From assembly GCF_954871325.1 (NCBI RefSeq), contig NC_088776.1, forward strand, positions 62,024,954 to 62,088,953: 64,000 bases of DNA, read 5' to 3'. The translations under genes were made by a program, and so were the position numbers. The stretch comes from Gordionus sp. m RMFG-2023 (lineage: Eukaryota; Nematomorpha; Gordioida; Chordodea; Parachordodidae). The notes under the pieces are model-generated. The model made no database searches and was not told the DNA's origin. It saw only the letters and a program-made list of their open reading frames with translations. This document shows positions 12,360 through 24,615 of the stretch, in pieces; position 1 is the first letter of the stretch; each line of letters opens with the position of its first letter.

Positions 12360-13013
12360 TATCGTTCTTGATTGCAAATTATAATTATATATTATTAAGT
12401 TTATAAATAGATATATTATAAAAAATTAATCATTTACATTGATTATAATAGCTATCTATGAAAATATTCTATCTAGACGGGGACATATGGAACCTCTTAT
12501 ATTATTTATACTTAGTCTGTAATAAAAAAGATTTATTATAGGTGCATTATATGCAGTTTTGATACTTAGAGCTTACTTTATTTTTATCTTTGAGATATCA
12601 GGATAAATTTTAAAAAGTAGCTTAACGATATTGCGTTTCTTTAAAAAAATATAGATTTTGGCTACTTCGCTACTAATAAAAATGAAAATTATTTATATAA
12701 ACAATAATTATTATTATTATATTTTATAATAATTTTGTAATTAATTTATAGTATTACCAGCTGATTTGAATTCAAAGAAACTTTTAAAATGCATTTTAAC
12801 GAAAATTGATTAGGTGGAGCTTTTTTAAATAGAGTTCAATAACATTAAATATTTGCATGAAGCAAAATGTTGAACCATAATTTTAAGATTCAGTAGAGTA
12901 TATTTTAGACAAAATTTGGCAATAGATAAAAATTTATTAAAGTATCTAAGGGAAATATGATAAAAAGAAAATTTTTTATCTTTTTAAATTAAAGATAAAA
13001 ATAATATTTTTAG
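12360..13013. other. AT-rich sequence without a called gene
   Basis: An exon-like start, TATTACCAGCTGATTTG after AATTTATAG at 12749, reads V-LPADLNSK in phase 1, but no GT donor follows in phase, so it is not called. Confidence 0.35.
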
Positions 13014-13028
13014 TGGAAGAAATCATCA
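13014..13028 (+). CDS. Candidate micro-exon 9 (15 nt)
   Basis: The acceptor is ATAATATTTTTAG and the donor GTAAATTA. TGGAAGAAATCATCA reads V-EEII in phase 1-1. It is short, so support is mainly the acidic content and the series it belongs to. Confidence 0.42.
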
Positions 13029-14382
13029 GTAAATTAAAAATAAATATAATTTTTTTTAATTTTCTTTACATTTTATTAGATGGGTTTATATAAAACTTTA
13101 TATTTATATATTTTAAAATTTATGAAATGGCAAATAATAAAAATAAAATATAAATAATAATTATATATGCCTTCTCTTATTTTTAAAATAATAACTCAAA
13201 TAAAAAACAATTGAAAGGAAAAAAACTAAAAAAAATTATATTTTTGGAAATATAAATAAGGGTTATTAATATCATAATATAATTTTATATATTTCCCTTA
13301 AAATAAGAAGATTTTTAATATCTAAGATTATTATATACTAAAGTATATTTATTACTTATATTAAATATATTATTATATTTTATATTATATATGAAAAGCA
13401 ATGATTACAAAATATACTTGCTTTAAATCTGATCGATTAATATATTTTACGATAATCACCTCATTAATTTTATATTCAAAAATATATATGTGCTTCTTTT
13501 ATAATTAAATTATTATAAATATATTCACTTACTCCTTATATAAATTATCGTTTATAAGATAAAATTTAAAATACTGTATAAATTCTAAATATGATATTTT
13601 AAATTAGTTCATTACAATTTGTTAAAATTTTTTTTTAGTAATTTTTAATTTTATAAAACAAATACTATAGTATACAATAGGCTGTGTCCAAAACTAAATA
13701 AAATATCGAAAGTTTTAAAAGTTTTGAAAAATGTCCAAACTTCATTAATAATATTTTTAAATTTTCGCAAATTTTATACATTTAAAACATTCACAATTTT
13801 AATAAGAAGAGTAGTGCTATATCTTTTAAATATTTAAAAATTCTGAAAATAGACTGAGGCATAGATTTTTCAAATGTAGAACAAATATGATAAATTGAAA
13901 CATATATTAATTTTTTTAGAAATAAAAGGCTTTTAATTGATAAATCAAATTGTATAACTTAATTTTTATGAAAAACATCGTTTTCAAAATTTTTCATGTC
14001 TATAATAATCAATAAATTTTTTTATTACACTTGATAAATAGTCATAAATTTATTCTTGTATTATAGAAAATTTGCTTAAGAAAGTTAAAAGTTGTAACAA
14101 GAAAGACTTTACAATATACCTAATAAATAGCCTTAAATATTATGCAGTTTAAATATATAGAGTAAAGTAAAATACAATAAAAATTTAAAAATTAATGTTG
14201 ATTATATAAAAATAGAAAAAAAAGATAAGATTCTTATATAGATAAAAAATTTATAAAAAAACTATAGTAATGAATCATATTAAAATGACATATCAATAAA
14301 ATAAATCATTATAAATAAACCATATAATGAATAATTATGAGTCAAGTTTGTCAAGCATCAAGTTAGTTCTCCTCTCTTATTT

Positions 14383-14605
14383 ATGGAGGTGGGCTTCAAG
14401 TCTGTGGATACATCTGGCGGGGTCGTGTCTATTTTTAAAAAAATTCAGGCCGGGTTAGTTCGGGCTTTGGAATTTTTTTAAATATATATAAATATATCAA
14501 TTTTATGTTAAATTTTTATATAAAATAAATATATTTGATTTTATTTATAAAAACTAGAAGCCATATTACATACATTTTTTATTTTGAGTAATTATAAAAA
14601 TGATC
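14383..14605. mobile_element. Partial GGCC-motif MITE
   Basis: Contains GGCCGGGTTAGTTCGGGC, then GGAATTTTTTTAAATATAT and TTTTTATTTTGAGTAATTAT. These blocks occur in the same order in the reverse complement of the element at 27244-27534. The right end is not identifiable, so this is a truncated or decayed copy. Confidence 0.5.
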
Positions 14606-14987
14606 TAAAATGTCAATCTTAGATGTATCAATATTTAAGCGATTGAACTATCTATAAACTATTCTAGGTTTAAAATTTTTAATCCTAAACATATAGCGAT
14701 CACCTTTACCTTCTCGTTATATTTACAAAATTAAATAATTTTTCTATTATTTAAAAATTATAAAAAATTAATTAAAGTTTTTAAAACTATCTAATTAGTT
14801 TAACAATATAAATTTATCATTAAATTTATAAATATCTAATTCAACTATGCCAGAAAATATTTACAATTTATTTTATTGTTATTTAATAACATATAATTTT
14901 AAGAAAACATTTAGAAATATGCTTTTACTGAAATTGTATCTTGCTAGATAAAATATTTTTTTGCTATATTTTTTCTTTTTTCTAAAG

Positions 14988-14996
14988 TTGTGAATG
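14988..14996 (+). CDS. Candidate micro-exon 10 (9 nt)
   Basis: TTGTGAATG lies behind a strong pyrimidine-rich acceptor (TTTTTCTTTTTTCTAAAG) and before GTAATATTTTTT, the donor context seen at exons 5 and 15. It reads V-VN-G in phase 1-1. The size makes it uncertain, although the acceptor is the best in the series. Confidence 0.38.
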
Positions 14997-15299
14997 GTAA
15001 TATTTTTTATTAAAAACATTTTATAAATATATCTCAGTTAAATTTTTTAAATTGTTTTAGAACTGTCTTATAATTATTATAAGATTTTTAGATGATTTCT
15101 AAAACCTTTTTTCAAAACTAACTCATTTATTTTTTAGCTAATGAGGGAATTTAATTTAATTATTTATAATTATGTTGAATTTTAATTGAATGAAAAATAT
15201 GCAATAATTTTATTTTTAAAGTGACATTTTTTTACAATTAATAAATCAATGATTAGAACTTTTTAAATTATATTAAAATATTTTAGTTTTGTATTATTT

Positions 15300-15690
15300 T
15301 GTAGATCGTTATTGTAAATTCAAAAAATAATAATTTTTTTTATCTCAACACGTATAAAAAGATTACTTAATATATTGTAAAATGCTTATGTCAAGAAATG
15401 TAAAAATGACTATTGTTAAATTGTTTCAATCTGGTTACAGCATAAAATAAATTTTTTTGATATGTAATTTTTTAATGAATTTCTACAATTAAAAAAATAA
15501 ATTTAAATATTTATACAAATTTTAAAAAAATTACCATCAATTCTCAATAATTGACACTCTTGAATGTGTCAAATCGTCAGATTTATATACTGTTGTAAAA
15601 ATTAAGCTAAAGTTATCTCAAATATTAAAATAACAATGAATTTCAGTATTTCTATACGATTATTGTTTGTTGTTTTATTATGATCTATAA
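15300..15690 (+). repeat. Tandem segmental duplication, copy A block 1
   Basis: Diverged but collinear with 40235-40565: TCGTTATTGTAAAT, then AAAAAATTACC-TCAAT, AATAATTGACACT, ATTGTTTTATTAT-ATCTA and others in the same order. Together with blocks 2 and 3 it defines copy A (about 15.3-38.6 kb) and copy B (about 40.2-45.5 kb) of a duplicated region. Confidence 0.75.
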
Positions 15691-15928
15691 CTAAAAGAAT
15701 TTTATATTGCTTGAAAAGGAAAACGATTCTACATTACATTATATAACATTTATAAAATTTTAATACAACTAAATCTAAATAAGTAGAACTGGCACCCATA
15801 CACTCGATATAATTATTTGAAACAATGTTTTGAAAGGGGATTATTCTAATATTTATTCACAATATCAGAGTTAACTATAAATATAAATTATCATATTATT
15901 TTATTTTTATTATTTTTTCAATTTTCAG

Positions 15929-15961
15929 ATATTAATGAGAATTTTTCTCCCAAATTGGAAG
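15929..15961 (+). CDS. Candidate micro-exon 11 (33 nt)
   Basis: It has a strong acceptor (TTTTTTCAATTTTCAG) and donor GTTTTTTTC. The phase 1-1 reading gives D-INENFSPKLE-G. It is paralogous to the exons at 16539 and 42836: the acceptor-side intron (ATTATTCTAATATTTATTC, then GAGTTAA) and the core codons GAT-ATT-x-GAG-AAT-TCT-like are shared. Conservation across copies, including both splice signals here, is the strongest evidence that these units are real exons. Confidence 0.66.
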
Positions 15962-16538
15962 GTTTTTTTCTATATAAAAGATAATGCATATTGACCCAAT
16001 AATGGTCACACTTTTCCAGATGATAAATATTTTTGATTTTTTATAATTTTATTTATTTTAAACTAACTGAGAAATCATCAATAAAATTAGCACAAAAAAA
16101 TTATCCTAAATAGAAAATTTTAACCGTTGAATATCTCCAACATTGACCATTAGGGGGTATAAAAATAAGATGATTATTTTAAAATTTATTTACATAATTT
16201 ACATTTATATAATATACAATGTTGTAATTTTTATATTTTATGAAATTAATTAAAACAATCAATATGATTTCCTATTTTACATATGTTACATATATATCTT
16301 GTCATACTATGCAAAAGCTTACAACTTTGACGTTTGTTATCGTGTAACAAAATGATTTATTTAGTATAACTACTTAATAATTATTCCGAATAACTTGAAT
16401 TTTAGAACAACTTATTTGAACCATGTTTTAAATAAAAGATATTATTCTAATATTTATTCCCAATTTTCGAGTTAATCATAAATATAAATAATCAAGACTG
16501 CTCTAATTTTATTTTTATTATTTTTTTCAATTTAGCAG

Positions 16539-16574
16539 ATATTACTGAGAATTCTTTTTCCGAAGACATTGAAG
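16539..16574 (+). CDS. Candidate micro-exon 12 (36 nt)
   Basis: The acceptor is a tandem AGCAG (TTCAATTTAGCAG) and the donor GTTATTTTATT. The phase 1-1 reading gives D-ITENSFSEDIE-G. About 610 bp downstream of exon 11 and clearly a duplicate of it together with upstream intron. Its downstream intron also aligns with the one after the exon at 40817 in copy B (AAATTCTTAA, then ATTTAGA-like). Confidence 0.68.
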
Positions 16575-17904
16575 GTTATTTTATTAAAAATTCTTAACTT
16601 TTATATTTCTTATAACGATATTATATCTAATTATTGAGTCAATAAATGCACATGATACTGCAAGGCAGACAATTTAGATTTATAATATTAGAATTCTTTA
16701 TTTTATTAGCGGATACAAAAATTAATACATATTATTTTAAAATATCTATAATAATGCTTATATTTTAGAAATTTGTCTTCTGTTTTTATATTTTAAAATA
16801 TAATATAATTTTTGAAAAAAATTGAGAAAAATTCAAAGAAAATTTCCATATTTTACGATTATGATTTTTTTGTCCTTTAAATTAATATTTATAATATATA
16901 TTGTATTAAATGTCTATTAATATCATGGTTGGTATTGTAAAGTATATGTTTATCAACAATTACAATATTGGAGAAAAGACATCTTTATCAAAGTGCAGAG
17001 GATTAAGATCACTTTGGGGTAACTACTAAGAATTCTATTCTTAGTTTTCTTTTTAGGTTTAATTTTTATATTGATATATAGCATTACCTAAATAAGTGTC
17101 GGAGTTTCGCCAGTATCTTGGAAAGATCTGTGGGATATACCTACTCCAAAGATCTATATTGAAACCTAATTTGAATAATGAAAAGGAAGCTTTTTATTTT
17201 CTATCCTAAAAAAATTAATTTGTGTTTTCAGACAGTACTAAATTAAAGAATATTATCATAATTATATTCAAAAAATATATTTAAAATGTTTAATAATTCT
17301 ATATAAGATTATCAAAATTATATACATTAAATGTATTAAATATATTGCCGTTAATTTTTGTATAATTTTATAATTCTGTTGACTATTTACTAATATTCAT
17401 TAAGTAACACGCTAGAGTCATATTTGTTAAAATTTATGGAATTTCTTCATTTTCATTACCCGAATACTCATTTACGAACGATATATTTTTATTTATCCTA
17501 ACTGTTAAATAATAAAAAAAAAGAAGACAGTTTATATCGCAATTAACAATTGAGTTATTATGACATAAATTTTAATTCATATTTCCACCATAATTTATTG
17601 AGGCCTACCTTCTGGCAGAAAATAATAATCAATTAAATATAAAGATTACAAAAATATTAATGTAATAAAATATGTTAGAAGAAGTGGAATTTCTGCCAAT
17701 GACTTTGATTTTGCCATATAAGGAGTTAGGTTTAAATGGATAAATTTAAAGTCGATAACTCGTCCTTTATTATATAAAATGCCATTTTAACTAATTTTTA
17801 GGTGAGATAAGTTGATGTAAAATTTGAGTTGCCAGTGAACACATGATTTTTTTAACTGGCTAGAATTAATATTATAATCTGATATATTTATATTTATTAT
17901 GAAG

Positions 17905-17925
17905 TAATAGGGGAAGATGTGTCTG
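17905..17925 (+). CDS. Candidate micro-exon 13 (21 nt)
   Basis: The acceptor is TTTATTATGAAG and the donor GTAAGAATATTTG, close to a consensus GTAAG. The phase 1-1 reading gives V-IGEDVS-G. The donor context GTAAGAATATTT recurs at the 25.9 kb exon. Confidence 0.58.
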
Positions 17926-19221
17926 GTAAGAATATTTGTCGGAAAAAATTAAATTATTTTATTTAAAGTATTACTTTAATTAAGAATATATAAAATAAAC
18001 TAGATTCAAAGGAATAAAGATAATTGAGTATATGATGTAAAATGAAAAATAAAAGAAAGAAAAATAATTCTCCAATTTTGAAATTATGGTCTTCGAGATA
18101 TTTTTCATAAATTTTAACAAGTTCTTTTTCAATGTAAATTCCGTGCACTTTCGCTATTATTTTGAATAAATTTTTATGATCTATTTAAGACCAATTTAAA
18201 CAAAAAAATAGTTTCTTTTTTTTTCTTTCTATCTTTCTTTGAATTTTTATTTGGAAATTTGTAATTGTTAAAAAAGATTATATTAATTATATATAAATTC
18301 TATAATAAAAAATGTCAAAGTGTTTTTAATCAATTCGATAGCCGATTTTAAAAACGGTTAATATTTAGGCAAAAAAAATATGTAATTTACTAACAGAAAT
18401 GTAAATTATTATATTTAGCTAAAAATAATAATATCAGAGGCCATTTAATTATTAATAATTATCAAAATATTTTGATATTAGATGAAACTAAAATTCGTAT
18501 TCATTAAAAATACATTGTGTTTTGAGGAATACATCTATTAAAGTTCTAGTTTTAAAAAAGTAAGATATATTAAATATTATACAATTAGACGAATAAATAT
18601 TCTATTTAATTTTAATATATTACAAATATGTGTAATAACAATATATATGGATAGGAAATAAACATGATAAACACATTACGTCGTTTAAAAATTTTATTTT
18701 CAAGGTCAATATTAAAAGATTACTATAAGACAAATTTTTGATCAGAAATATTAAAATATTTATAACTATTTAAAAAAAATAATATTTAGGTAAATTTTTT
18801 ATCAATAGTCAGACATAAAATTAGAACAAATCATACTTATATCAAGCCCTTGGCTTAGTTCATAAGCTTATATATTTTATCAAAGATGCGCCTACCAATC
18901 TAACTAATTTTAAGAGCTTTTGTATCTTCATTAAAGTAAAGATCCATTATATTAGGGTTATAATATCTGGGCATAGATTCTAACAAATATTAGTATATAG
19001 TTTAGAAAGAATTCTTTCAAGTTAAAATCCGTTTGAAGATTTTTTTCAACAGAAATTACGAGAAACGGTTTTTCCATGTCAAATTATTTGAAATATTTTA
19101 GGTTCATTTTTTTAAAATCATGTTTTTTAATAAATTTAGCAGGGTACTGCTGAGCAAATAATTATTATTATGTAACCATTGAAATACTCGCTATGATAAG
19201 ATTTGATATTTCTTAAATTTA

Positions 19222-19451
19222 TAGTAAATGTTTATTCAAAATTAAAAAAATTAAAATCGAAATTTCAATCGTTACCATACCCTATGTCTTGTTCTGAGAC
19301 CCTCAATTTCATTATAAGCAAAAATGAGGCAGATCTCAGGACACCAATAAAGTATTTTACCTTAGTAAGCAGATTTCTCTCGAAATTTGCTGGTCCAATT
19401 TTTAAAGCATATGTACCTTTTTTTAATATTTTTTGCTTAGTTGTTTTTTAG
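19222..19451 (+). CDS. Hypothetical open segment, possible larger exon
   Basis: After the acceptor-like AAATTTATAG the phase-1 frame stays open for about 75 codons to a TAG at 19449-19451. The middle part (KSKFQSLPYPMSCSETLNF, then NEADLRTPIKYF) has a more coding-like base composition than its surroundings. I do not recognise the protein. It could be a 3'-terminal exon of the micro-exon gene, since the phase fits, a fragment of an unknown transposon, or chance. A good donor-like GTAAGC lies inside it near 19362 but would break the phase pattern. Confidence 0.27.
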
Positions 19452-19654
19452 GTTTTTCTTTATAGATTATATATATTTTTTTAATATTTAGTTTTTTAAA
19501 AATCCTTATATATTGTATAAAATAGATTTTTAATTTCAATAATGTATATAAATGTTCATTGATTTTTGTAAAAAATAAAATAAAATTATCAAACAAAAAA
19601 AAAATATTAAAAAAAAATTGAAATTTTATAATTTATAAAAAATTTTTAAACAAG

Positions 19655-19675
19655 ATCTAGAAGATTTTGCTTACG
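19655..19675 (+). CDS. Candidate micro-exon 14 (21 nt)
   Basis: The acceptor is TTTTTAAACAAG and the donor GTAATAATATTG. The phase 1-1 reading gives D-LEDFAY-G. The donor context matches that of the 20.2 kb exon (GTAATAATATTTC). Confidence 0.55.
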
Positions 19676-20233
19676 GTAATAATATTGCTAATATAGATAT
19701 AAAAACAGATTTTCCAAGTCTATAACATTGACTAGTAGACTTCAACAAATTATTTTAAAATGTCGAAATATAACCCTTTGGTCACAATTCTACCATATTT
19801 TTTAAATTTATATGCCGCAAAACTTCCATGAAATCTTTCACATTCTAAATATTTTTCACAATGTTTTTAACATACAAAATTATGTATTATATCAAAAATG
19901 TAATTTCAAAATAATCTTTCTATTGAATAACTCTTTTTAAAATTTATTATGTCTTAAAATCAATAAAAAAACTGAATTTTAAATGATTAATGGCCATAAC
20001 ATATTAACTAATTTATACATCATTATTTAATCCTTAACATATTTTTTATAAATATTTGAAAAATAATATAGAAACATAAAAAAAAACTAAAAATAATAAG
20101 ATAATAAGAACAACATATAATAAAATTTTATTCGTAAAATTAAATTTCTAAGTGAAAAGGAGTTTAACATATATTATAGAAAAATAATTAAGATGAAAAG
20201 AATATTTTTTTAAGAAAAATTTATTTTATTAAG

Positions 20234-20257
20234 AATTGGAAGAAGAAACGGCTCCAG
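20234..20257 (+). CDS. Candidate micro-exon 15 (24 nt)
   Basis: The acceptor is TTTATTTTATTAAG and the donor GTAATAATATTTC. The phase 1-1 reading gives E-LEEETAP-G. It resembles the exon at 26107 (E-EEAAP-G) in sequence and in the CCAG|GTA donor junction. Confidence 0.62.
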
Positions 20258-21160
20258 GTAATAATATTTCTTTTGAAGCAAATTAATTTTTTATTTCTAT
20301 CCTTGTTCAAAATATTAAATTAATACAGTTCTGAATTAGTTAATTTTGTATCATTGTAAAAAAAATGTTTATGGTAAAATAATCGTTTGAAACCCATAAG
20401 GTGGGTATAGGTATATTCTACAGATGCAGAAATATATTTCTTATTCATAATGGATAACTATTTCAGAATCTTTTTAGATTTCATATTCCGTTATAATATC
20501 ATAAAAATAATACATATAAAAAATATGAGAAATAAAGATGAACAGGATAAATTTTATAGGCTTAATGATTTATATTTATGATTATTAATTTTTATTTATA
20601 TTCACAAATGGCTAAATAATTATATAAGGTTCAGACGTAAGGCTTCCTAATTCCTTACAACTATTATTACCACTTTATATAAATTTTATTTTATACCCAA
20701 CCTCGACATACAAATTAAATTTTAATATATTAAATAAAATATAATTATGTTATATATATATGTTATAACTATTCCTAATAACTAAAATAAAATTATAAAA
20801 AGAAGTAAAAGTTACGTTAGAAAAAAAGGGAGTTAATATTTTAATCTTTTAAATTTTCTAATACAAGAAAATTTCACATTAAAAAATACACAGGTTGTTT
20901 TAAAAAAATTCTATAATTATTGATTTAAAATAAACATTTATTTATTCAACTATTTATCTAACTTCGGTCACCATCTAATAATTCAAACTTATATCAAACT
21001 TAAATTTTTCCAATTGATTCCCAAAATTTCTAACATATCTCAACCAAAATTCCTTCCTACCTTGTTAAATGACATTGGTATTTTAGTATTTTAATCCTAC
21101 CCAATATCTGGCTATCCCTTTGACTTTAAACATAATAACCTAACCCTTACACACCACCTT
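20258..21160. other. AT-rich sequence up to the LINE leader
   Basis: No confident gene. A 66-nt phase-1 open stretch after TCTACAG at 20425 ends in a possible GT but is hydrophobic and unlike the acidic series; it is not called. Confidence 0.35.
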
Positions 21161-21162
21161 AT

Positions 21163-21500
21163 ATATTGCTGTACAACAATCATTAGTATTATAACATTAT
21201 AGTGACTTGCTCAACAGTAACTTACCCCCAAGATTTCTTTGATTCAATCAATGATGAAATTACTGATCTCAATCAAATATAGTTTTAAATAGATATTGCT
21301 GCAAAACAATCATAATACAAGAACTTTATTGTGGCTTGCTCAACTTAACACCAATATTTCTTTGATCCAATCAATGATATTCCTGCACAACAATCATTAA
21401 TACAAGAACATTATTGTGGCTGCTCAACACTAACATACCACCAAGATGTCTTTGATTCAATCAATGATAAAAATACTTATCTCAATCATATATAGTTTTA
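21163..21500 (+). repeat. Tandem monomers in the LINE family A leader
   Basis: Three direct copies of a unit containing TGCTGTACAACAATCAT or a variant, ACAAGAAC-TTATTGTGGC, TGCTCAAC and CTTTGATTCAATCAATGAT start near 21163, 21293 and 21377. Units 1 and 3 end with a block (CTCAATCA-ATATAGTTTTAA) missing from unit 2. Tandem 5' monomers drive transcription in some other LINE families; that role here is inference. Confidence 0.8.
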
Positions 21501-21823
21501 AGTTAATTTATCTTCTTGATTTTAAAAATATTTTTAAACATTTTAAAATTCCACAATCATCTAAACCTCAAATTTTAATATATATTTTTCAAAAATATAG
21601 ATTTTAAGTTAGTTTGTATTATATTTTTTAAAATATAAATTTTTATTTAAACATTTCTATATTATTCTTAATACAACAAAATTTAAATTTTCAATTTAAT
21701 TTTATAACTTTTATTTATTTATTATTTTTATTATTTTTAAAAAATAATATTTTTGAAAAGTTATTCATTCATACATACCCCCTACCCTATTCCCCTTTTT
21801 TTTTTTATTCTTCTAAAATAGGT

Positions 21824-24526
21824 ATGTCAAGCATTTGTAATGCCTGCCATAGAAATATAACCTTGACCCAAGCTATTTGTTTTTATAAACATGGGCCCAG
21901 GTCAAAACCATGTATAAACTCTGGTAAACCCCCTTCAAATGAAATTTTGTACAACAAAATTGAAACAACCCCCACTGTAATTCAAAATTTTTATCCTGAT
22001 TTTTTATGTTAATTTTTTAAAGTGGGAAAAGCCACCAACCTTAATCCACCTACCCCTTAAATCAAGGTCTTTAATTTCTAATTTTTTAACAACACTTACT
22101 ATGGAAGTTAATTCAAATTTAAATTCCTTTAAAGCTTGGGAGAATCTTTTAACCTTTCCTTTTAAAGTCTTAATTAAACCTACAGATAAAAATAAAAAAA
22201 CTATTTTGCATGAAAGTATAAAATATAAAATAGACCATTTTTATGATTTAGAAATGGAAAATTACGTTCCTGATGTAAGGGCTACATCTAATTTTGCCCA
22301 TAAATGTAAAATTATATCAAAAAAAATTGACCATGGGGACGTATGTGGAGCTCTTAAATTATCTTCATCTAATGATAAATTGGCTCCATTTGATGAACAT
22401 ACTTTTACTTTATTAAAAGAATTGCACCATCAGGCTTTTCCTGAAGATCTTCCCATCCCTATAAAATCTAATTTAATCGAAATAGGTAAGGAAGAATTAA
22501 TTAAAACAGTTTTATCTTTTAATAAAAACTCTGCAGGGGGAATTGACGGTTTTCGCCCCTCTTATTTCCAATTTTTAATTAACCCTAAAATCCTTATCAA
22601 GATTCATTTGTAAATTCATTGATAATACTTAGTGAAAATATATTGAACAATGATTTACCTAGTCAAATTCACCAAATTATTTTTGGCGCAAGATTAATTG
22701 CTTTTTCTAAGCCTGATAATGGAGTTCGGCCAATTGCAATAGGGTCTTTTTTAGGAGACTTTTAGCTAAGATAATCGTTGAGCGCATCAAACCTGATGCT
22801 TCAAAAATGTTCCAAACATATCAACTAGGCTTTGGTACTAAAGGGGGATGCGAAATAGCCGCTCACTCTCTTCGCATATATATCGAAGATCCTCCTCCAG
22901 ACGCCGTAGTCTGTAAGCTTGATTTTAAAAATGCTTTTAATTCTTTATCCAGAAAAACATTTTTGAACATTTTTTATGAAAAGTTCCCAGTTTATGCAAG
23001 ATTTATTGAACAGTCTTATGGCTGTAGAACCCCTCTCAAATTCGGGGAATATACAATTCCTTCTGACGAAGGTATTCAACAAGGAGACCCTTTGGGCCCT
23101 CTGATCTTTAGTTTAGGTATACATAACCTAGTTCATTGTCTAAAATCCTCTTTTAATTTAGATTTAAACATATGGTATCTAGATGATGGTACCATTTGCG
23201 GACTTTCTAAAAATATTCTTGCAGCGATAGAATATATAGAGAAGAATTCTCTAAACATAGGCCTTACTCTAAATAAAGCTAAATCGGAAATATGCTTTTT
23301 AAATTCAAATACTCTCATAGTCCAAGGGTTTAAAATCATAAAGAGTGAAATTAATCTTCTAGGTTCACCTTTAAACAGTTTTTCCAACTGTGAGGTGTTC
23401 GTGGAAAAATTTTTCGAAGGCTTATCAGGACTTGAAACTATTTTAAACGAAATTCCTTCACACCAGAGCTTTTTTCTTTAAAAAAAATATTTATTTTTAC
23501 CAAAGATTGTACATATTTTTAGATCTTCTTCCTTTTTTTAAATAATGAAATTATTAATCGTGTTCATGAATTTTTTAGAAGTTTATTAGAAAATATTTTA
23601 AATATTAAATTGGACGATTTTAATTGAGGTTTCTCACAATTACCGGTTTAGATTTATATGCTTTAAACCTTCTATCTCTTTCCTCATTTTTGGCATCGCG
23701 TTTGATGAATAACGCCATGATATCTTCTTTTATCTCTCCTAAAGATAACCTTTTAAACTCAGCCTTGACAGCCTGGGTATCTTTAGCTCCACCTGAAGCT
23801 CTTTTACCCACGATCTTAACACACCAATCTATTTTCGAACCTTTAATAAAAAAAATTTTTTAAATAATCTCATCAAACCCCCCTTTGGAGTATATTCAAC
23901 CATTACAGAATGCTGACTGTACTAGTGGTTATGAATGGTTGGAAGCATTACCAAGTCGTAACCTAGGTAACCTCTTATCAGATGAACAATTAAGAGTTGC
24001 CATAGGCCATCGACTTGGATGTAACATTGTTCAACCACATACATGCATCAAATGTAAAACATTAGTTGACTCCAAAGGGAGACATGGTCTAAATTGTATA
24101 TATAGTCAAGGCAGGCATGCAAGGCATGCAGTAATTAATTTAGCTATTAGCCGTTCTCTTACCAGGGCCCGAATACCAAACATCCTGGAGCCTACAAATT
24201 TATCGTTAGATGATGGCTTAAGATCAGATGGCTTAACTTCCGTGCCTTGGTCATTAGGGAAATCCTTAATTTGGGACTTCACATGTGTATCTTCTTTCCC
24301 AAAAAATTTAAATTCTAATCCGGTTGATATAGCCGAGAAAAAAAAAACAATGAAATATTCCAAATTCACAAATTATATTTTTACACCGATTGTTATCTCT
24401 TCCCTTGGACATATGCCAAGTGGAACTTTAAAGTTTTTAAAAAATATAAGGGATAAGATAAGAGCCCTTACATCAGAACCTAAAGAATTTTATTTTATAA
24501 AACAAAACCTTCAATCACAATTTTAA
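21824..24526 (+). pseudogene. LINE family A ORF (zinc finger, reverse transcriptase, RLE), frameshifted
   Basis: The protein is collinear with the intact 903-residue protein at 56.8 kb. In order: an N-terminal zinc finger (CNACH, then HGP), present at 21824-22012 before a stop; a linker and RT start at 22101-22613; the RT core at 22807-23481 with DFKNAFN, QQGDPLGP and WYLDDGT intact; the thumb and connector at 23624-23863; the CCHC finger (CIKCK, then HGLNC) and endonuclease (IWDFTC) at 23885-24526. About five frame changes or stops separate these pieces, so it is not autonomous. The endonuclease PD motif reads RSDG instead of RPDG, a change in a catalytic-site motif. The frame breaks fall between, not inside, the core RT motifs. 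Confidence 0.86.
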
Positions 24527-24615
24527 AATATAATTACGCATGTTTTTTGGGAACTTGTAGTCCCACCTCGGTTTTTATATAATATTGTTTTATTTTATTT
24601 TATTTTATTTTATAT

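Larger units (their letters stand above)
21163..24615 (+). mobile_element. LINE family A with restriction-like endonuclease, near full length but broken
   Basis: A non-LTR retrotransposon copy with a leader built of tandem repeats (21163-21500), one long coding region in several frames (21824-24526), a short 3' untranslated region with the GGGAACTTGTAGTCCC hairpin, and a tail of repeated TTTTA (24590-24614). It sits inside the micro-exon locus between candidate exons at 20.2 and 25.9 kb. The exact 5' end is not visible. Fragments of the same family lie at 1.7, 11.9, 32.9 and 39.5 kb. Confidence 0.85.

Noticed and set aside
12750-12775. Exon-like TATTACCAGCTGATTTG after AATTTATAG
   Set aside because: The phase-1 peptide fits the series, but no GT donor follows in phase.
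23133-23387. 84-codon minus-strand open frame
   Set aside because: Antisense shadow of the reverse transcriptase core of the LINE family A copy.
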